A DNA stretch of 9,137 nucleotides. It comes from G039029935 sp039029935 (GTDB lineage Bacteria; Chloroflexota; Anaerolineae; Caldilineales; Caldilineaceae). Numbering within the stretch: position 1 is the first letter of the stretch; every line of letters starts with the position of its first letter. Positions 1 to 7,399 of the stretch are shown here, in pieces. Made by a program: the position numbers and the translations under genes. The stretch is taken from positions 1 to 9,137 of the forward strand of contig JBCCFC010000498.1 of NCBI GenBank assembly GCA_039029935.1, written 5' to 3'. A model generated the notes under the pieces. The model was not told the origin of the DNA. It did no database searches and saw only the letters and a program-made list of their open reading frames with translations.

Positions 1-12
1 AAAGAATTCAAA

Positions 13-40
13 CTTACATTTCAGGTGGTATTAACATAAT
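13..40 (+). promoter_or_regulatory. Candidate sigma-70-type promoter before the first reading frame
   Basis: A CTTACA hexamer (13-18) and a CATAAT hexamer (35-40) are separated by 16 bp, matching the -35 and -10 consensus at 4 of 6 and 5 of 6 positions. The stretch is AT-rich compared with the coding DNA that follows, and a start near 47 would leave a leader of about 25 bases before the ATG at 72. Such matches occur by chance in AT-rich DNA. If the short frame downstream is a decayed gene end, this promoter may be meaningless. Confidence 0.22.
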
Positions 41-71
41 TCTTTTCTAATTTGGAATTGCTGTATGGGGG

Positions 72-419
72 ATGGTGCGCTTGACATCCTTGCAACATAA
101 GCCTACACTGGTTTCTGGCGAGACATTGCTGGCGAATTTGACGGCAGAAGGCCAAGTCGATGGCTCGTTGAAAATTTCGGCGCGGCTGGTAGATGCGCAT
201 GGCGCGATGGTCGCCCAGCAGGACAAGGTGTTGTCATCGACCATGCGTTTTACGTTTGACATTCCAAAAGGGACCGCACCAGGACGGTATCAACTCTTGA
301 CGATTATTTATGATCCAGAAACCTTGCAACCAATTCCAGACGAGGAGAACAGCGTGGCAACCATACTTTCTGAAATCGAAATCAGGACAACCAAAACACA
401 AATAACTGATGAAGGATAG
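72..419 (+). CDS. Stand-alone C-terminal beta-sandwich module of a GT39-like glycosyltransferase (possible gene remnant)
   Basis: The 115-residue product has no signal peptide or membrane segment. It is a small all-beta domain whose pattern matches the C-terminal module of the two complete glycosyltransferases in the window: ARLVDAHGAMVAQQD here against LRLVDAQGIAVSQIDD in the - strand enzyme, and GRYQLLTIIYDPETLQPIP against GPYQVTLRLYDPASGEPVD in the next gene. On its own it lacks the membrane catalytic part, so no enzymatic role is expected. The ATG at 72 has a poor ribosome site (only a G run touching the start), and an in-frame TAA at 48-50 closes the frame upstream. The next gene begins 5 bp after the stop, with its Shine-Dalgarno inside this frame's last codons, so the two are probably cotranslated. 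It may be a remnant or a frameshifted 3' end of a longer gene. Domain identity is fairly sure; its status as a working gene is not. Confidence 0.55.
   Translation: MVRLTSLQHKPTLVSGETLLANLTAEGQVDGSLKISARLVDAHGAMVAQQDKVLSSTMRFTFDIPKGTAPGRYQLLTIIYDPETLQPIPDEENSVATILSEIEIRTTKTQITDEG
412..416 (+). promoter_or_regulatory. Ribosome binding site of the GT39-like gene
   Basis: AAGGA lies 8 bases before the ATG at 425 and within the last codons of the preceding frame. It supports 425 as the start and suggests coupled translation of the two frames. Confidence 0.6.
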
Positions 420-424
420 CCTGC

Positions 425-2263
425 ATGGTTCGAGTGCTAACCTATGGGTTCCTGCTGCTTGCCTTTGCCCTTCGTGCCTATCATTTAGATTTCCAAAGTT
501 TTTGGAGTGATGAAGGCATCAGCCTCTTACGCAGCGCACAACCACTGGCAGAGATGCTGCGTGAGATGCCCGTTGAACACATGCCGGGCTATTTTACGCT
601 ACTCCACTTCTGGCTGCGGATGACAGGCGAACACGACTTTGCCATCCGCTTTCTCTCGCTCTGGCCCAGTGTATTGACCATCGCCATCGCCTATCGTTTT
701 GCCGCTGATATGGGCAATCGACACGCGGGCATCTGGGCAGGACTACTACTGGCGACCAATGGCTTCCACATTTGGTATGCACAGGAAGCGCGCATGTATA
801 GTTGGCTGTTGGCGATGAGTCTGTTGGCAAGTTGGCTGCTCTGGCGCGCCCTGCACAGCAAAAGCTGGTGGCCTTGGCTAGGCTATACACTGGCAACCAC
901 CGCCAATATTTATCTCCACTTTTACGGTTTTCTGACGCCGCTGGCACATACTATCTTTATGCTCGTCTGGTTGCTCGTTCATCGAGACTGGCGTCAATTT
1001 CTACGATGGGTTACAGCGGGTGTTGGTGTCGTCATCCTCTTCCTGCCTTGGCTACCGCGTACCATCCAAATTTTTGAATTCTCTGGCTGGCGTCCACCCG
1101 CAGACCCCACCATAATTCCTTGGCAATTTCTGGCCGCTTTCACAGTGGGTGACACTATGCCCATGCCCTGGCACAATTGGCTACCCATCGTCTATCTAAT
1201 CGGCATCGTCATCGGCTGCATCGGCTGGTGGCTGCGACACAAAATGAGCGCATTGCTGCTACTGATCACCATGCTCATTCCTTGGGCCGCAGTCATTGCC
1301 CTTGCGCTGCGCAACCCCGATTTCCACGAACGCTATGCCATCGCAATCAGTGGGCCGCTACTATTACTCAGTGTCGGTTGGGTGTGGACCGCTGACAGAT
1401 CAAATTGGCGAGCAAGGATAGGGGGCGTTCTGCTACCTCTTATACTCATTGGACCGCTGATCTATTTCAATGGCATTGGGCTTCAAGAACTCTACCACAA
1501 CGCATCGCTACACAAGCCAGATTTTCGCGGTGCTGCCCAACGCATTCAGCAGGGTGAAAAAATGGGCGATGTGATTTTGGTGGATGGTCCTGATCCAGAA
1601 AAGGTTTTTCTGCATTATTACAGTGGCCCGAATGAGGTACACGATCTGCGCTTTTTGGAAGAGGCCGATAACGACACCATTTATGACTACATTGGTGACG
1701 CAACCGCCAACAGCAACCAAATTTGGGAACTACTTTATTTCCGTCGCCCCGGCCCTGTACAAGTCTGGACAGCGACACAGGCATGGACCACACAGGCCAG
1801 CGACCACAACGACATTCGTGTGACGCTCTATGGACAGACTGAGGGGCCAATGGTTGTCAACCCACTCAATGTTCATTTTACGCCTGCGCTGTTGTTAGAG
1901 CAGGTTGAGTTGGATACACTGACGCCACGCCGAGGCGACATCCTCCACATCACAACGCGTTGGCATACAGTTGAGCAGGCCAACGAATACAAGTTCAGTC
2001 TACGTTTGTGGCATACACGAGAGGGTGCATCACCAGAGATGGTGCTGTTGCATGATTATTTTCCACAAAATGAATTTGCGCCGACCCATGTGTGGTGGGT
2101 GGGCAACCCCGCGACTGATCAACGTGGTTTTTTGCTGCCCGATGATCTGATGCCCGGTCCCTATCAAGTGACCTTGCGGCTTTATGATCCAGCAAGTGGT
2201 GAGCCTGTAGATACGGATTTGGGGCAGGATGTTTTGCTCGCAGAGATCAGAGTCATCGAGTAG
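425..2263 (+). CDS. GT39/ArnT-like membrane glycosyltransferase with C-terminal beta-sandwich module
   Basis: A 612-residue GT-C fold enzyme, expected to transfer a sugar from a polyprenyl-phosphate donor to an acceptor on the outer side of the cytoplasmic membrane; the actual donor and acceptor cannot be read from sequence. The first membrane helix (about 4-20) is followed by FWSDEG, whose D29-E30 is the acidic pair of the first outer loop typical of the PMT/ArnT superfamily. HMPGYF (52-57) occupies the place of the usual H-P-P motif, and the family signature YAQEARMYS spans 118-126. Roughly ten hydrophobic helices run to about residue 350. A soluble region of about 120 residues (355-475) and a beta-sandwich module (476-612) follow, both predicted to be outside the cell. 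The ATG at 425 has AAGGA 8 bases upstream. It forms a likely operon with the short frame before it; no clear terminator follows. Family assignment is sure, substrate unknown. Confidence 0.88.
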   Translation: MVRVLTYGFLLLAFALRAYHLDFQSFWSDEGISLLRSAQPLAEMLREMPVEHMPGYFTLLHFWLRMTGEHDFAIRFLSLWPSVLTIAIAYRFAADMGNRHAGIWAGLLLATNGFHIWYAQEARMYSWLLAMSLLASWLLWRALHSKSWWPWLGYTLATTANIYLHFYGFLTPLAHTIFMLVWLLVHRDWRQFLRWVTAGVGVVILFLPWLPRTIQIFEFSGWRPPADPTIIPWQFLAAFTVGDTMPMPWHNWLPIVYLIGIVIGCIGWWLRHKMSALLLLITMLIPWAAVIALALRNPDFHERYAIAISGPLLLLSVGWVWTADRSNWRARIGGVLLPLILIGPLIYFNGIGLQELYHNASLHKPDFRGAAQRIQQGEKMGDVILVDGPDPEKVFLHYYSGPNEVHDLRFLEEADNDTIYDYIGDATANSNQIWELLYFRRPGPVQVWTATQAWTTQASDHNDIRVTLYGQTEGPMVVNPLNVHFTPALLLEQVELDTLTPRRGDILHITTRWHTVEQANEYKFSLRLWHTREGASPEMVLLHDYFPQNEFAPTHVWWVGNPATDQRGFLLPDDLMPGPYQVTLRLYDPASGEPVDTDLGQDVLLAEIRVIE

Positions 2264-2400
2264 TATTCATTTGCGTTTGCATCCGTTGTGAGCCGCCTAC
2301 GGAACATCGGGGACATGGCGTCGATTTTTATCGTATCCTAATCAACAGCAATTCCCGTCTTCTGCACATGGCATGTGGTGACCAACTTACCAATACGACT

Positions 2401-2429
2401 TTGGAGCGCATATATGATAATATTACAAT
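2401..2429 (+). promoter_or_regulatory. Candidate promoter of the ATPase-nuclease gene
   Basis: TTGGAG (2401-2406) and TACAAT (2424-2429) are separated by exactly 17 bp. The -10 matches consensus at 5 of 6 positions and the -35 only at TTG. The expected start near 2436 would give a leader of about 60 bases. An overlapping TATATGATAAT at 2411-2421 offers alternative -10 boxes. The location after a gap of more than 130 bp supports separate transcription of the gene. Confidence 0.35.
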
Positions 2430-2485
2430 AATGACGATGCGAAATGGAAGTTTTGAATATGGCATAAAAGGCCGAATTTGAGATT

Positions 2486-2490
2486 GGAGA
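2486..2490 (+). promoter_or_regulatory. Ribosome binding site of the ATPase-nuclease gene
   Basis: GGAGA ends 5 bases before the ATG at 2496, in an otherwise AT-rich leader, supporting this start. Confidence 0.55.
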
Positions 2491-2495
2491 TTTAG

Positions 2496-4106
2496 ATGCC
2501 TACATTTACATCTTATGGAATCGTAGACCCAGAGATACATTATCATGTACCACGCACAGAACTGATTGATCGCACTTTGGGTCAGCTAATAGGCGAGACG
2601 CCTGAAAAAGGTGGTCATTACATCACCGTCTGGGCACCCCGCCAAGCAGGGAAATCATGGGTTCTCCACCGTGTCCGAAGACGTATCCATGATGAAAGTA
2701 AATACGATTGGATTGACGCGGTTGAAATCGATCTACAGGATTTGGAATGGATCAGCGATCCGCATATTGTGATTCGAGAAATTGCCTCTAGGATATTTCT
2801 AGAGTTGGGCATTGATGACACAGAGCATCCGTTGCCTGAAAAAAGTAGTGACTTTCATCAATTGTTTACGGCCCCAATCCTTAAAAGACCGTTGATTCTA
2901 ATCATGGACGAATTTGACGCGCTCCAGCCTCAAGTCATCAAAGCCATTACAGGTGTGTTACGTAATATTTATATCCGTCGTCAAAAGCAATCCGACAAGG
3001 GTACGACAGAGAAATATTATCTGTTACATGGTGTCGCCCTCATCGGTGTACGTAGCGTGTTAGGCATTGAAAACCAGAGTGGGTCGCCCTTTAACACGCA
3101 ACGCAGCATCAATATTCCCAATCTGACTGAGGTAGAAGTCAATGATCTCTTTCAGCAATATATAGCGTTTAGTGGGCAGGCAATAGAGCAGGATGTGATT
3201 AATCGTATTTACTATGAATTCAGGGGCCAGCCCGGTTTGACGTGTTGGTTTGGCGAGCTAATGACTGAGAAGTTTAATTCAAATCCACGCCAACCCTTTA
3301 CCATACAGCACTTTAACCCTATCTTTATCCAAGCGAGAGACGGAGAACCGAACAGTAATATCATGAACTTGGTGAAAAAAGCGAATGATCCAGTATACAA
3401 AGGACAGGTGTTACAGCTTTTTCAAACCAGCGACAAAATTCCCTTTAGCTTTGATGATGAGCAGCTTAACTTCCTCTATATGAATGGCGTAATCGACTAT
3501 GAAAACGGTCTGGGGGGGCTATTTGTCAAATACCCCAACCCCTTCATCCAAAAGCGTCTCTTCAACTCCTTTGCGCGAGAAATGTTTGGGAATTTAGGCC
3601 GTCTCCACAATCCCTTTATTGCGATTGAAAATGTCATCACAGATACCTCGCTCAATATTCCGAATCTGCTCAAGTTGTATGAGAACTATCTTCAAGAACA
3701 TCGTGCATCGGCGTTGAAAGATGCACCACTGCGCGCCGATCTTCATATCCACGAAGCCACCTTTCATTTCCATCTCTACAAATACCTCGTTGAGTTTATG
3801 CAGCCTAAAGGAGGCAATGTCGTTCCTGAATTTCCGACGGGTAATGGCAAAATTGATCTGCTTATCCACCATGCGGGTCAGGTCTATGGGTTAGAGGTCA
3901 AAAGCTTTAGCGATTCATATGAATACCGAAAAGCACTGGAACAGACAGCCAAATATGCCAACAGCATGGGGTGGCCTTTGACGTGGCTGGTCTTTTTCAC
4001 CGAACAGATTGATGAACCGAATCGGGCCAAGTATCAAGTGACGTATCGAGATCCGCAGACGCACGTTGTAGTTGAGCCTATTTTTATTGAGTTAGGCACA
4101 GCTTAA
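2496..4106 (+). CDS. AAA-like ATPase fused to a C-terminal PD-(D/E)XK nuclease-like domain
   Basis: The 536-residue soluble protein has an N-terminal P-loop ATPase of the AAA-like group. Walker A is APRQAGKSW (47-55, K53 and S54), preceded by a beta strand HYITVW. Walker B is LILIMDEFDAL (133-143, D138-E139). The stretch LIGVRSV (182-188) followed by SPFN (197-200) matches the sensor region of AAA-ATPase_like proteins, and the GQPGL turn (244-248) fits the helical lid. The C-terminal part carries the PD-(D/E)XK arrangement: E445, D454 and the pair E467-x-K469 in GLEVKS, as in PDDEXK_9-type domains. All core residues for ATP binding and metal-dependent cleavage are present. The ATG at 2496 has GGAGA 5 bases upstream. 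Neighbours are membrane glycosyltransferases, with no functional link seen. Related ATPases are common in Chloroflexota and cyanobacteria and mostly uncharacterised; roles in mobile elements or defence have been suggested for such fusions. Biological role unknown. Confidence 0.85.
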   Translation: MPTFTSYGIVDPEIHYHVPRTELIDRTLGQLIGETPEKGGHYITVWAPRQAGKSWVLHRVRRRIHDESKYDWIDAVEIDLQDLEWISDPHIVIREIASRIFLELGIDDTEHPLPEKSSDFHQLFTAPILKRPLILIMDEFDALQPQVIKAITGVLRNIYIRRQKQSDKGTTEKYYLLHGVALIGVRSVLGIENQSGSPFNTQRSINIPNLTEVEVNDLFQQYIAFSGQAIEQDVINRIYYEFRGQPGLTCWFGELMTEKFNSNPRQPFTIQHFNPIFIQARDGEPNSNIMNLVKKANDPVYKGQVLQLFQTSDKIPFSFDDEQLNFLYMNGVIDYENGLGGLFVKYPNPFIQKRLFNSFAREMFGNLGRLHNPFIAIENVITDTSLNIPNLLKLYENYLQEHRASALKDAPLRADLHIHEATFHFHLYKYLVEFMQPKGGNVVPEFPTGNGKIDLLIHHAGQVYGLEVKSFSDSYEYRKALEQTAKYANSMGWPLTWLVFFTEQIDEPNRAKYQVTYRDPQTHVVVEPIFIELGTA

Positions 4107-4171
4107 GTCAATCCCAAGCCTCGATCACTGAACGGGCTTCAGGACGAACAGTAGGCTGCAATTCAATATAA

Positions 4172-6133
4172 TTACTTTTCAAGAGAGAGTTGCAACACCG
4201 TTTCTGTCACCGATATTATCGTCAACATTTGGCTAGCCCCAAAAGACTCACCTGTAACAGAATCATAGACATGGGCCATCAACCCATAGTCTCCATCTAC
4301 TAGATCAACCGCAAGCGGCAATACCATGTAGCCGGGCTTTTCATCACCCGCATTCCATGTCGTTGGTGGCAACAACGTGCCAATGGGATAATCATCAATC
4401 TGTGAAACAGCTATGCCCTGTGCATCAACCAATCGCAAACTCACTTTATAATCGCGCGTTGGCTTTTGGACGGCTTCCCAATACAAGGTGGCTCGCAAAT
4501 AGCGTGTGGATGAAGCATCCTCACGTGGTGACAGCGCAATAGTAGCACGTTGCAACCGTAACTCATCGCCATAAATCACATCAATATTTTGCTCAACATC
4601 AGAACTGACCCATTGCGGGCTGACAAAACGGCATAGCCGCACCTTTGGATAGGGTCTACACTCCTCACCAAAGGAAACCGCCACGAGATATTTCTGTAAG
4701 AACTCGCTGGGATCAACTTCGGCTTCACCCGTAAAAATTACCCAAAGCCGTTGATATTGCTGTAGCCACGCTTGAACATAGTCATCCGTTTCAAACGGGT
4801 CTATCAATGGTGCATTGACAGGCCAGTAATCGGGCAGTTCAACGTGGGGAACCGGATGGATGGCGAGGTCTATGGATGCGTTTGTTTGTAGATAATATTT
4901 GGTGAGCAGGTGTTGACGGGGGGCTTCTAAGATGACCACATCTTCCTGCGGGTTTGCCTCTCGCAATAGGTCTGCCGCCAACTCACGGTAGCCAATCGAA
5001 ATATACGGACGAAAATATTGCTCGATGCCTAGCCCCGCAAAGACCAATATCGGTAGGAGACCCATGATGGTTAATCTTCGCCATAGACGGCCCAACTGGT
5101 CCACGCTGACTGCATACAAAATCCAGAGTGATGGTGCAGCAAAGAGAATATAACGCGTCTTGAAATTTGCGGCAAACAGAATGCTTAGACCCAGCGGGAT
5201 ACAGAGACACATTAGCAAAAGCCATTGCCATTGTGTAGATTCATGCTGCTTTTTGCGTCGAAAAAGTATTGAGGACAGAAATCCACTAAGGATAATCAAT
5301 GCCAGCCAACCTGTATGTATGACATAAGGTTCATGCTGATTGGTGTTGCCAAAGAGTAGCTCTGCCCATGTACGTAATAAGTGGGTGGCCCAGTGGCTGG
5401 TTTGACCTGCGTTCGAGTCTAAAATCACCGTTAACGTCTGTTGAAAGCCGGGTGAGAATCCAATCCATAAAAGTAGTGGTAGCGTCGAGAGGAGTACGGC
5501 AGATACATACACAAGCCAGCCCGTTTGTCTCTGTAACAGGATGCCCCCAAGAAAGATGGCTTGGGCAACAATGAGCAATGCACTATAGTAATGCGTTCCG
5601 GTCATCAGCCAATTTGCTAGCACATAGACGGCAAAGATGCCTCGGGTTGGCCTATCTATTAGGCGAATGCAGGCGTACAGGGAGAGCAACGAGAGCATGA
5701 GTACAACGGTATACATGCGTGCGGTTTGGCTATATTGCAACAGAATCGGTGATGTGACTGCCAGCAACGTCGCCATAATGCGGATGCCTGACTGTGTGGG
5801 CCAGATATAGTTGAGCAATGACCATAGCAGTGCAATCGCCAAAACGCTTGCAAACACAGGCAGCAATCGTAGGGCAATCTCGCTTTGCCCCATCACAAGT
5901 GACCACGCATGTACCAGCAATTGCCAGAGCGGCGGATGCTCAAAAGCCGCATTCCAGTGAAAGTGGAGTATTTCAAGAGGTGTGGCGCGTGCCATCAGCG
6001 CGGTGCCAGACTCATCATAGGCCAATCCACGCAAATCAAGCTGCCACGTTAGCAACCCAAACCCAAATAACACAAAACTAAGAATACCAAAACGATGTAG
6101 TAACGACTGAACTGTAAACACGATTTGCCTCAT
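4172..6133 (-). CDS. GT39-like membrane glycosyltransferase with C-terminal beta-sandwich module
   Basis: A second GT-C enzyme, 653 residues from the ATG at 6133. A GTG at 6145 would add four residues, but it lies inside the AACCTGC-type heptad repeat, so the inner ATG is preferred; the AAGGAG before it is only one base away, and a GTG at 6121 is also possible. After the first membrane helix comes LAYDESG with the acidic pair D40-E41, then the canonical EHPPLW (65-70), then YSQTARMYT (134-142). About ten further helices reach residue 370 or so. A soluble region and a beta-sandwich module (about 506-653) end the protein; the module resembles those of the two frames at 72-2263. Predicted role: transfer of a sugar from a polyprenyl-phosphate donor on the outer face of the membrane, substrate unknown. 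It converges on the ATPase gene with 65 bp between stops and diverges from ctaA. Family sure, start unsure. Confidence 0.86.
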   Translation of the reverse strand: MRQIVFTVQSLLHRFGILSFVLFGFGLLTWQLDLRGLAYDESGTALMARATPLEILHFHWNAAFEHPPLWQLLVHAWSLVMGQSEIALRLLPVFASVLAIALLWSLLNYIWPTQSGIRIMATLLAVTSPILLQYSQTARMYTVVLMLSLLSLYACIRLIDRPTRGIFAVYVLANWLMTGTHYYSALLIVAQAIFLGGILLQRQTGWLVYVSAVLLSTLPLLLWIGFSPGFQQTLTVILDSNAGQTSHWATHLLRTWAELLFGNTNQHEPYVIHTGWLALIILSGFLSSILFRRKKQHESTQWQWLLLMCLCIPLGLSILFAANFKTRYILFAAPSLWILYAVSVDQLGRLWRRLTIMGLLPILVFAGLGIEQYFRPYISIGYRELAADLLREANPQEDVVILEAPRQHLLTKYYLQTNASIDLAIHPVPHVELPDYWPVNAPLIDPFETDDYVQAWLQQYQRLWVIFTGEAEVDPSEFLQKYLVAVSFGEECRPYPKVRLCRFVSPQWVSSDVEQNIDVIYGDELRLQRATIALSPREDASSTRYLRATLYWEAVQKPTRDYKVSLRLVDAQGIAVSQIDDYPIGTLLPPTTWNAGDEKPGYMVLPLAVDLVDGDYGLMAHVYDSVTGESFGASQMLTIISVTETVLQLSLEK

Positions 6134-6142
6134 TCTCCTTGC

Positions 6143-6170
6143 CACCTGCCACCCAAAACCTGCAACCTGC
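6143..6170. repeat. Four tandem heptads of the AACCTGC type
   Basis: Read on the + strand, four 7-bp units follow without gaps: CACCTGC (6143-6149), CACCCAA (6150-6156), AACCTGC (6157-6163), AACCTGC (6164-6170). The last two are identical. Inverted copies (GCAGGTT) occur about 100 bp to the right. The array lies in the leader of the - strand glycosyltransferase and overlaps its possible GTG start. Confidence 0.6.
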
Positions 6171-6174
6171 CTCT

Positions 6175-6203
6175 ATTTTACTCAACCACTCGTTGTTTTG
6201 GAA
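6175..6203 (-). promoter_or_regulatory. Candidate promoter of the - strand glycosyltransferase
   Basis: On the - strand a TAAAAT hexamer (6180-6175, 5 of 6 matches to the -10 consensus) is preceded, after 17 bp, by TTCCAA (6203-6198, 3 of 6 matches). A start near 6168 would place the heptad repeats in a leader of about 35 bases before the ATG at 6133. On the + strand the same 6198-6203 bases read TTGGAA and, 17 bp before GATGAT (6221-6226), could be a weak -35 for ctaA. Sequence match only. Confidence 0.28.
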
Positions 6204-6263
6204 AAGTTGCTCGAATGCATGATGATTTACGGCATTGGCGAATGAATTGGGTCTAAGATTGGT

Positions 6264-6310
6264 CAGGTTGCAAAATCGCAGGTTGCAAAGGGGCATCCTG
6301 TGGGTTGCAA
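6264..6310. repeat. Interspersed CAGGTTGCAA repeats, inverted relative to the AACCTGC heptads
   Basis: CAGGTTGCAAA occurs at 6264-6274 and again at 6279-6289, offset 15 bp, and a diverged GGGTTGCAA at 6302-6310. GCAGGTTGC at 6278-6286 is the exact reverse complement of GCAACCTGC at 6162-6170. The longer flanking sequences also match imperfectly in inverted orientation over roughly 30 bp. The copies sit just before the ctaA ribosome binding site. Confidence 0.55.
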
Positions 6311-6327
6311 GTGAAAAATTTCACATT

Positions 6328-6333
6328 GAAGGA
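6328..6333 (+). promoter_or_regulatory. ctaA: Ribosome binding site that decides the ctaA start
   Basis: GAAGGA ends 10 bases before the ATG at 6344. The frame stays open back to a TTG at 6305, but that start lies in the CAGGTTGCAA repeats and has no Shine-Dalgarno, so 6344 is preferred. Confidence 0.5.
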
Positions 6334-6343
6334 ATATCGTTTG

Positions 6344-7351
6344 ATGCAATATGCAGAGAAGTGGGATGGCGTAAACGCTTCAACGACCACAATTTCACGG
6401 TTCACATTTTTTGCCTGGGGTGTCTTGGCCTATAATTTGTTGGTGATTCTCTGGGGGGCGTTTGTGCGTGCCACAGGGTCCGGGGCGGGTTGTGGCAACC
6501 ACTGGCCTGCTTGTAATGGCGAGATCATTCCACATGACCCATCTATTGAAACATTGATTGAACTCTCCCATCGCATCACTAGCGGATTTGCTCTGATCGG
6601 TGTTATCATAATGATGTTTTGGGCATGGCGACTATATCCCCGCGCAAGCTATCCAACAGGGCATCGGGTGCGACGAGCGGCTGCATTCAGTACCTTTTTT
6701 ATCATCACCGAAGCTTTGATCGGTGCAGGATTGGTTCTGTTTGAGTATGTTGCCGCCAATGCCTCCATTGCTCGTGCATACTGGATGGCGGGTCACTTAG
6801 TCAACACCTTTTTCCTGCTGGCCGCGCTGACAATGACTGCCTGGTGGAGTGGTGATAAACAGGGGGAACGGGGTGTAATGACGATGCAAGGCCGTGCCAG
6901 AGAAGCGATGCTGATAGGTATTGCAGGTGTGGGCGTCTTGATTTTAGGTGCAAGCGGTGGTATCACAGCACTGGGGGATACGCTCATTTTGACCGAAGGG
7001 CTTGACCCATCTAGCTCACCCGTGGTTGCCACACTCAAAAGTTTACGCATCTACCACCCCGTGCTTGCCTTTGTTGTGTGGGGTCTGCTGTGGTTGGCCG
7101 TTTGGTCTGTCGGGCAGTCGTCCCAAACCATTGAGCAAAATTCGCTGATTGAGACCGCCCGTCAATATGGCCGGGGAATATCTATCATTTATGTTGTACA
7201 ATTACTGTTGGGGGGACTCAACGTTTATTTGAAAGCACCAGTATGGCTGCAATTGGTGCATTTGCTCATGTCAGATTTGATTTGGATCGGGCTGATCCTG
7301 ATGGCAGCCTCAGCCTTATCAACACCAGCAGTACTGGCGAAACAACCTTAA
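6344..7351 (+). CDS. ctaA: Heme A synthase (CtaA/COX15 family)
   Basis: The 335-residue membrane protein oxidises the C8 methyl of heme O to the formyl group of heme A, the cofactor of aa3- and caa3-type cytochrome oxidases. After the first helix (about 22-40) comes the family signature VRATGSGAGC with C50 and C57 seven positions apart, the spacing of the disulfide pair in the Bacillus subtilis type. E73 and H76 in IELSHR match the essential glutamate and first heme-ligand histidine of the outer loop and second helix. The other ligand histidines are H151 (AGHLVNTF), H238 (IYHPVLAF) and H306 (QLVHLLMS). Eight hydrophobic helices fit the duplicated four-helix fold, and ALGDTL and LLGGLNVYL are conserved family segments. 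The start at 6344 is chosen over an upstream TTG because of its ribosome site. It is followed 109 bp later by a cupredoxin lipoprotein, consistent with a respiratory oxidase locus. Heme O synthase (ctaB) is not in the window. Confidence 0.93.
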   Translation: MQYAEKWDGVNASTTTISRFTFFAWGVLAYNLLVILWGAFVRATGSGAGCGNHWPACNGEIIPHDPSIETLIELSHRITSGFALIGVIIMMFWAWRLYPRASYPTGHRVRRAAAFSTFFIITEALIGAGLVLFEYVAANASIARAYWMAGHLVNTFFLLAALTMTAWWSGDKQGERGVMTMQGRAREAMLIGIAGVGVLILGASGGITALGDTLILTEGLDPSSSPVVATLKSLRIYHPVLAFVVWGLLWLAVWSVGQSSQTIEQNSLIETARQYGRGISIIYVVQLLLGGLNVYLKAPVWLQLVHLLMSDLIWIGLILMAASALSTPAVLAKQP

Positions 7352-7371
7352 CGATTCTGCCCGACATACGT

Positions 7372-7399
7372 TAGGCATTGACTATAGGCATTGACTATA
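7372..7399 (+). repeat. Perfect 13-bp tandem duplication upstream of the cupredoxin gene
   Basis: TAGGCATTGACTA occurs twice in direct succession (7372-7384 and 7385-7397), and the period runs two bases further. Each unit includes TTGACT, and the second overlaps the TATAAT at 7396-7401. It could be an operator pair for a regulator or a recent slippage duplication. Confidence 0.7.

Larger units (their letters stand above)
2264..2495. other. Intergenic region without a gene
   Basis: These 232 bp separate the glycosyltransferase stop from the ATPase start. The last hundred bases are AT-rich and hold the candidate promoter described separately. A weak TCCGT/ACGGA hairpin occurs near 2282-2303 but lacks a T run. 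No reading frame with a credible start or recognisable product and no repeat was seen. Confidence 0.5.

Noticed and set aside
594..947. 117-codon - strand frame inside the first glycosyltransferase, and similar frames elsewhere inside the large genes
   Set aside because: They lie wholly within genes with clear family motifs and have no motifs of their own.
2282..2303. TCCGT/ACGGA hairpin after the first glycosyltransferase, considered as a terminator
   Set aside because: Short stem, long loop and no following T tract.
2328..2546. 72-codon - strand frame across the ATPase promoter region
   Set aside because: It overlaps the start of a well-supported gene and shows no protein-like pattern.
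4116..4139. AAGCC/GGCTT hairpin between the convergent genes, considered as a shared terminator
   Set aside because: Only five base pairs with a 14-base loop, and no T run on either strand.
6143..6310. Heptad repeats considered as a CRISPR-like array
   Set aside because: Units are 7-15 bp, in two opposite orientations, without regular spacers or cas genes.
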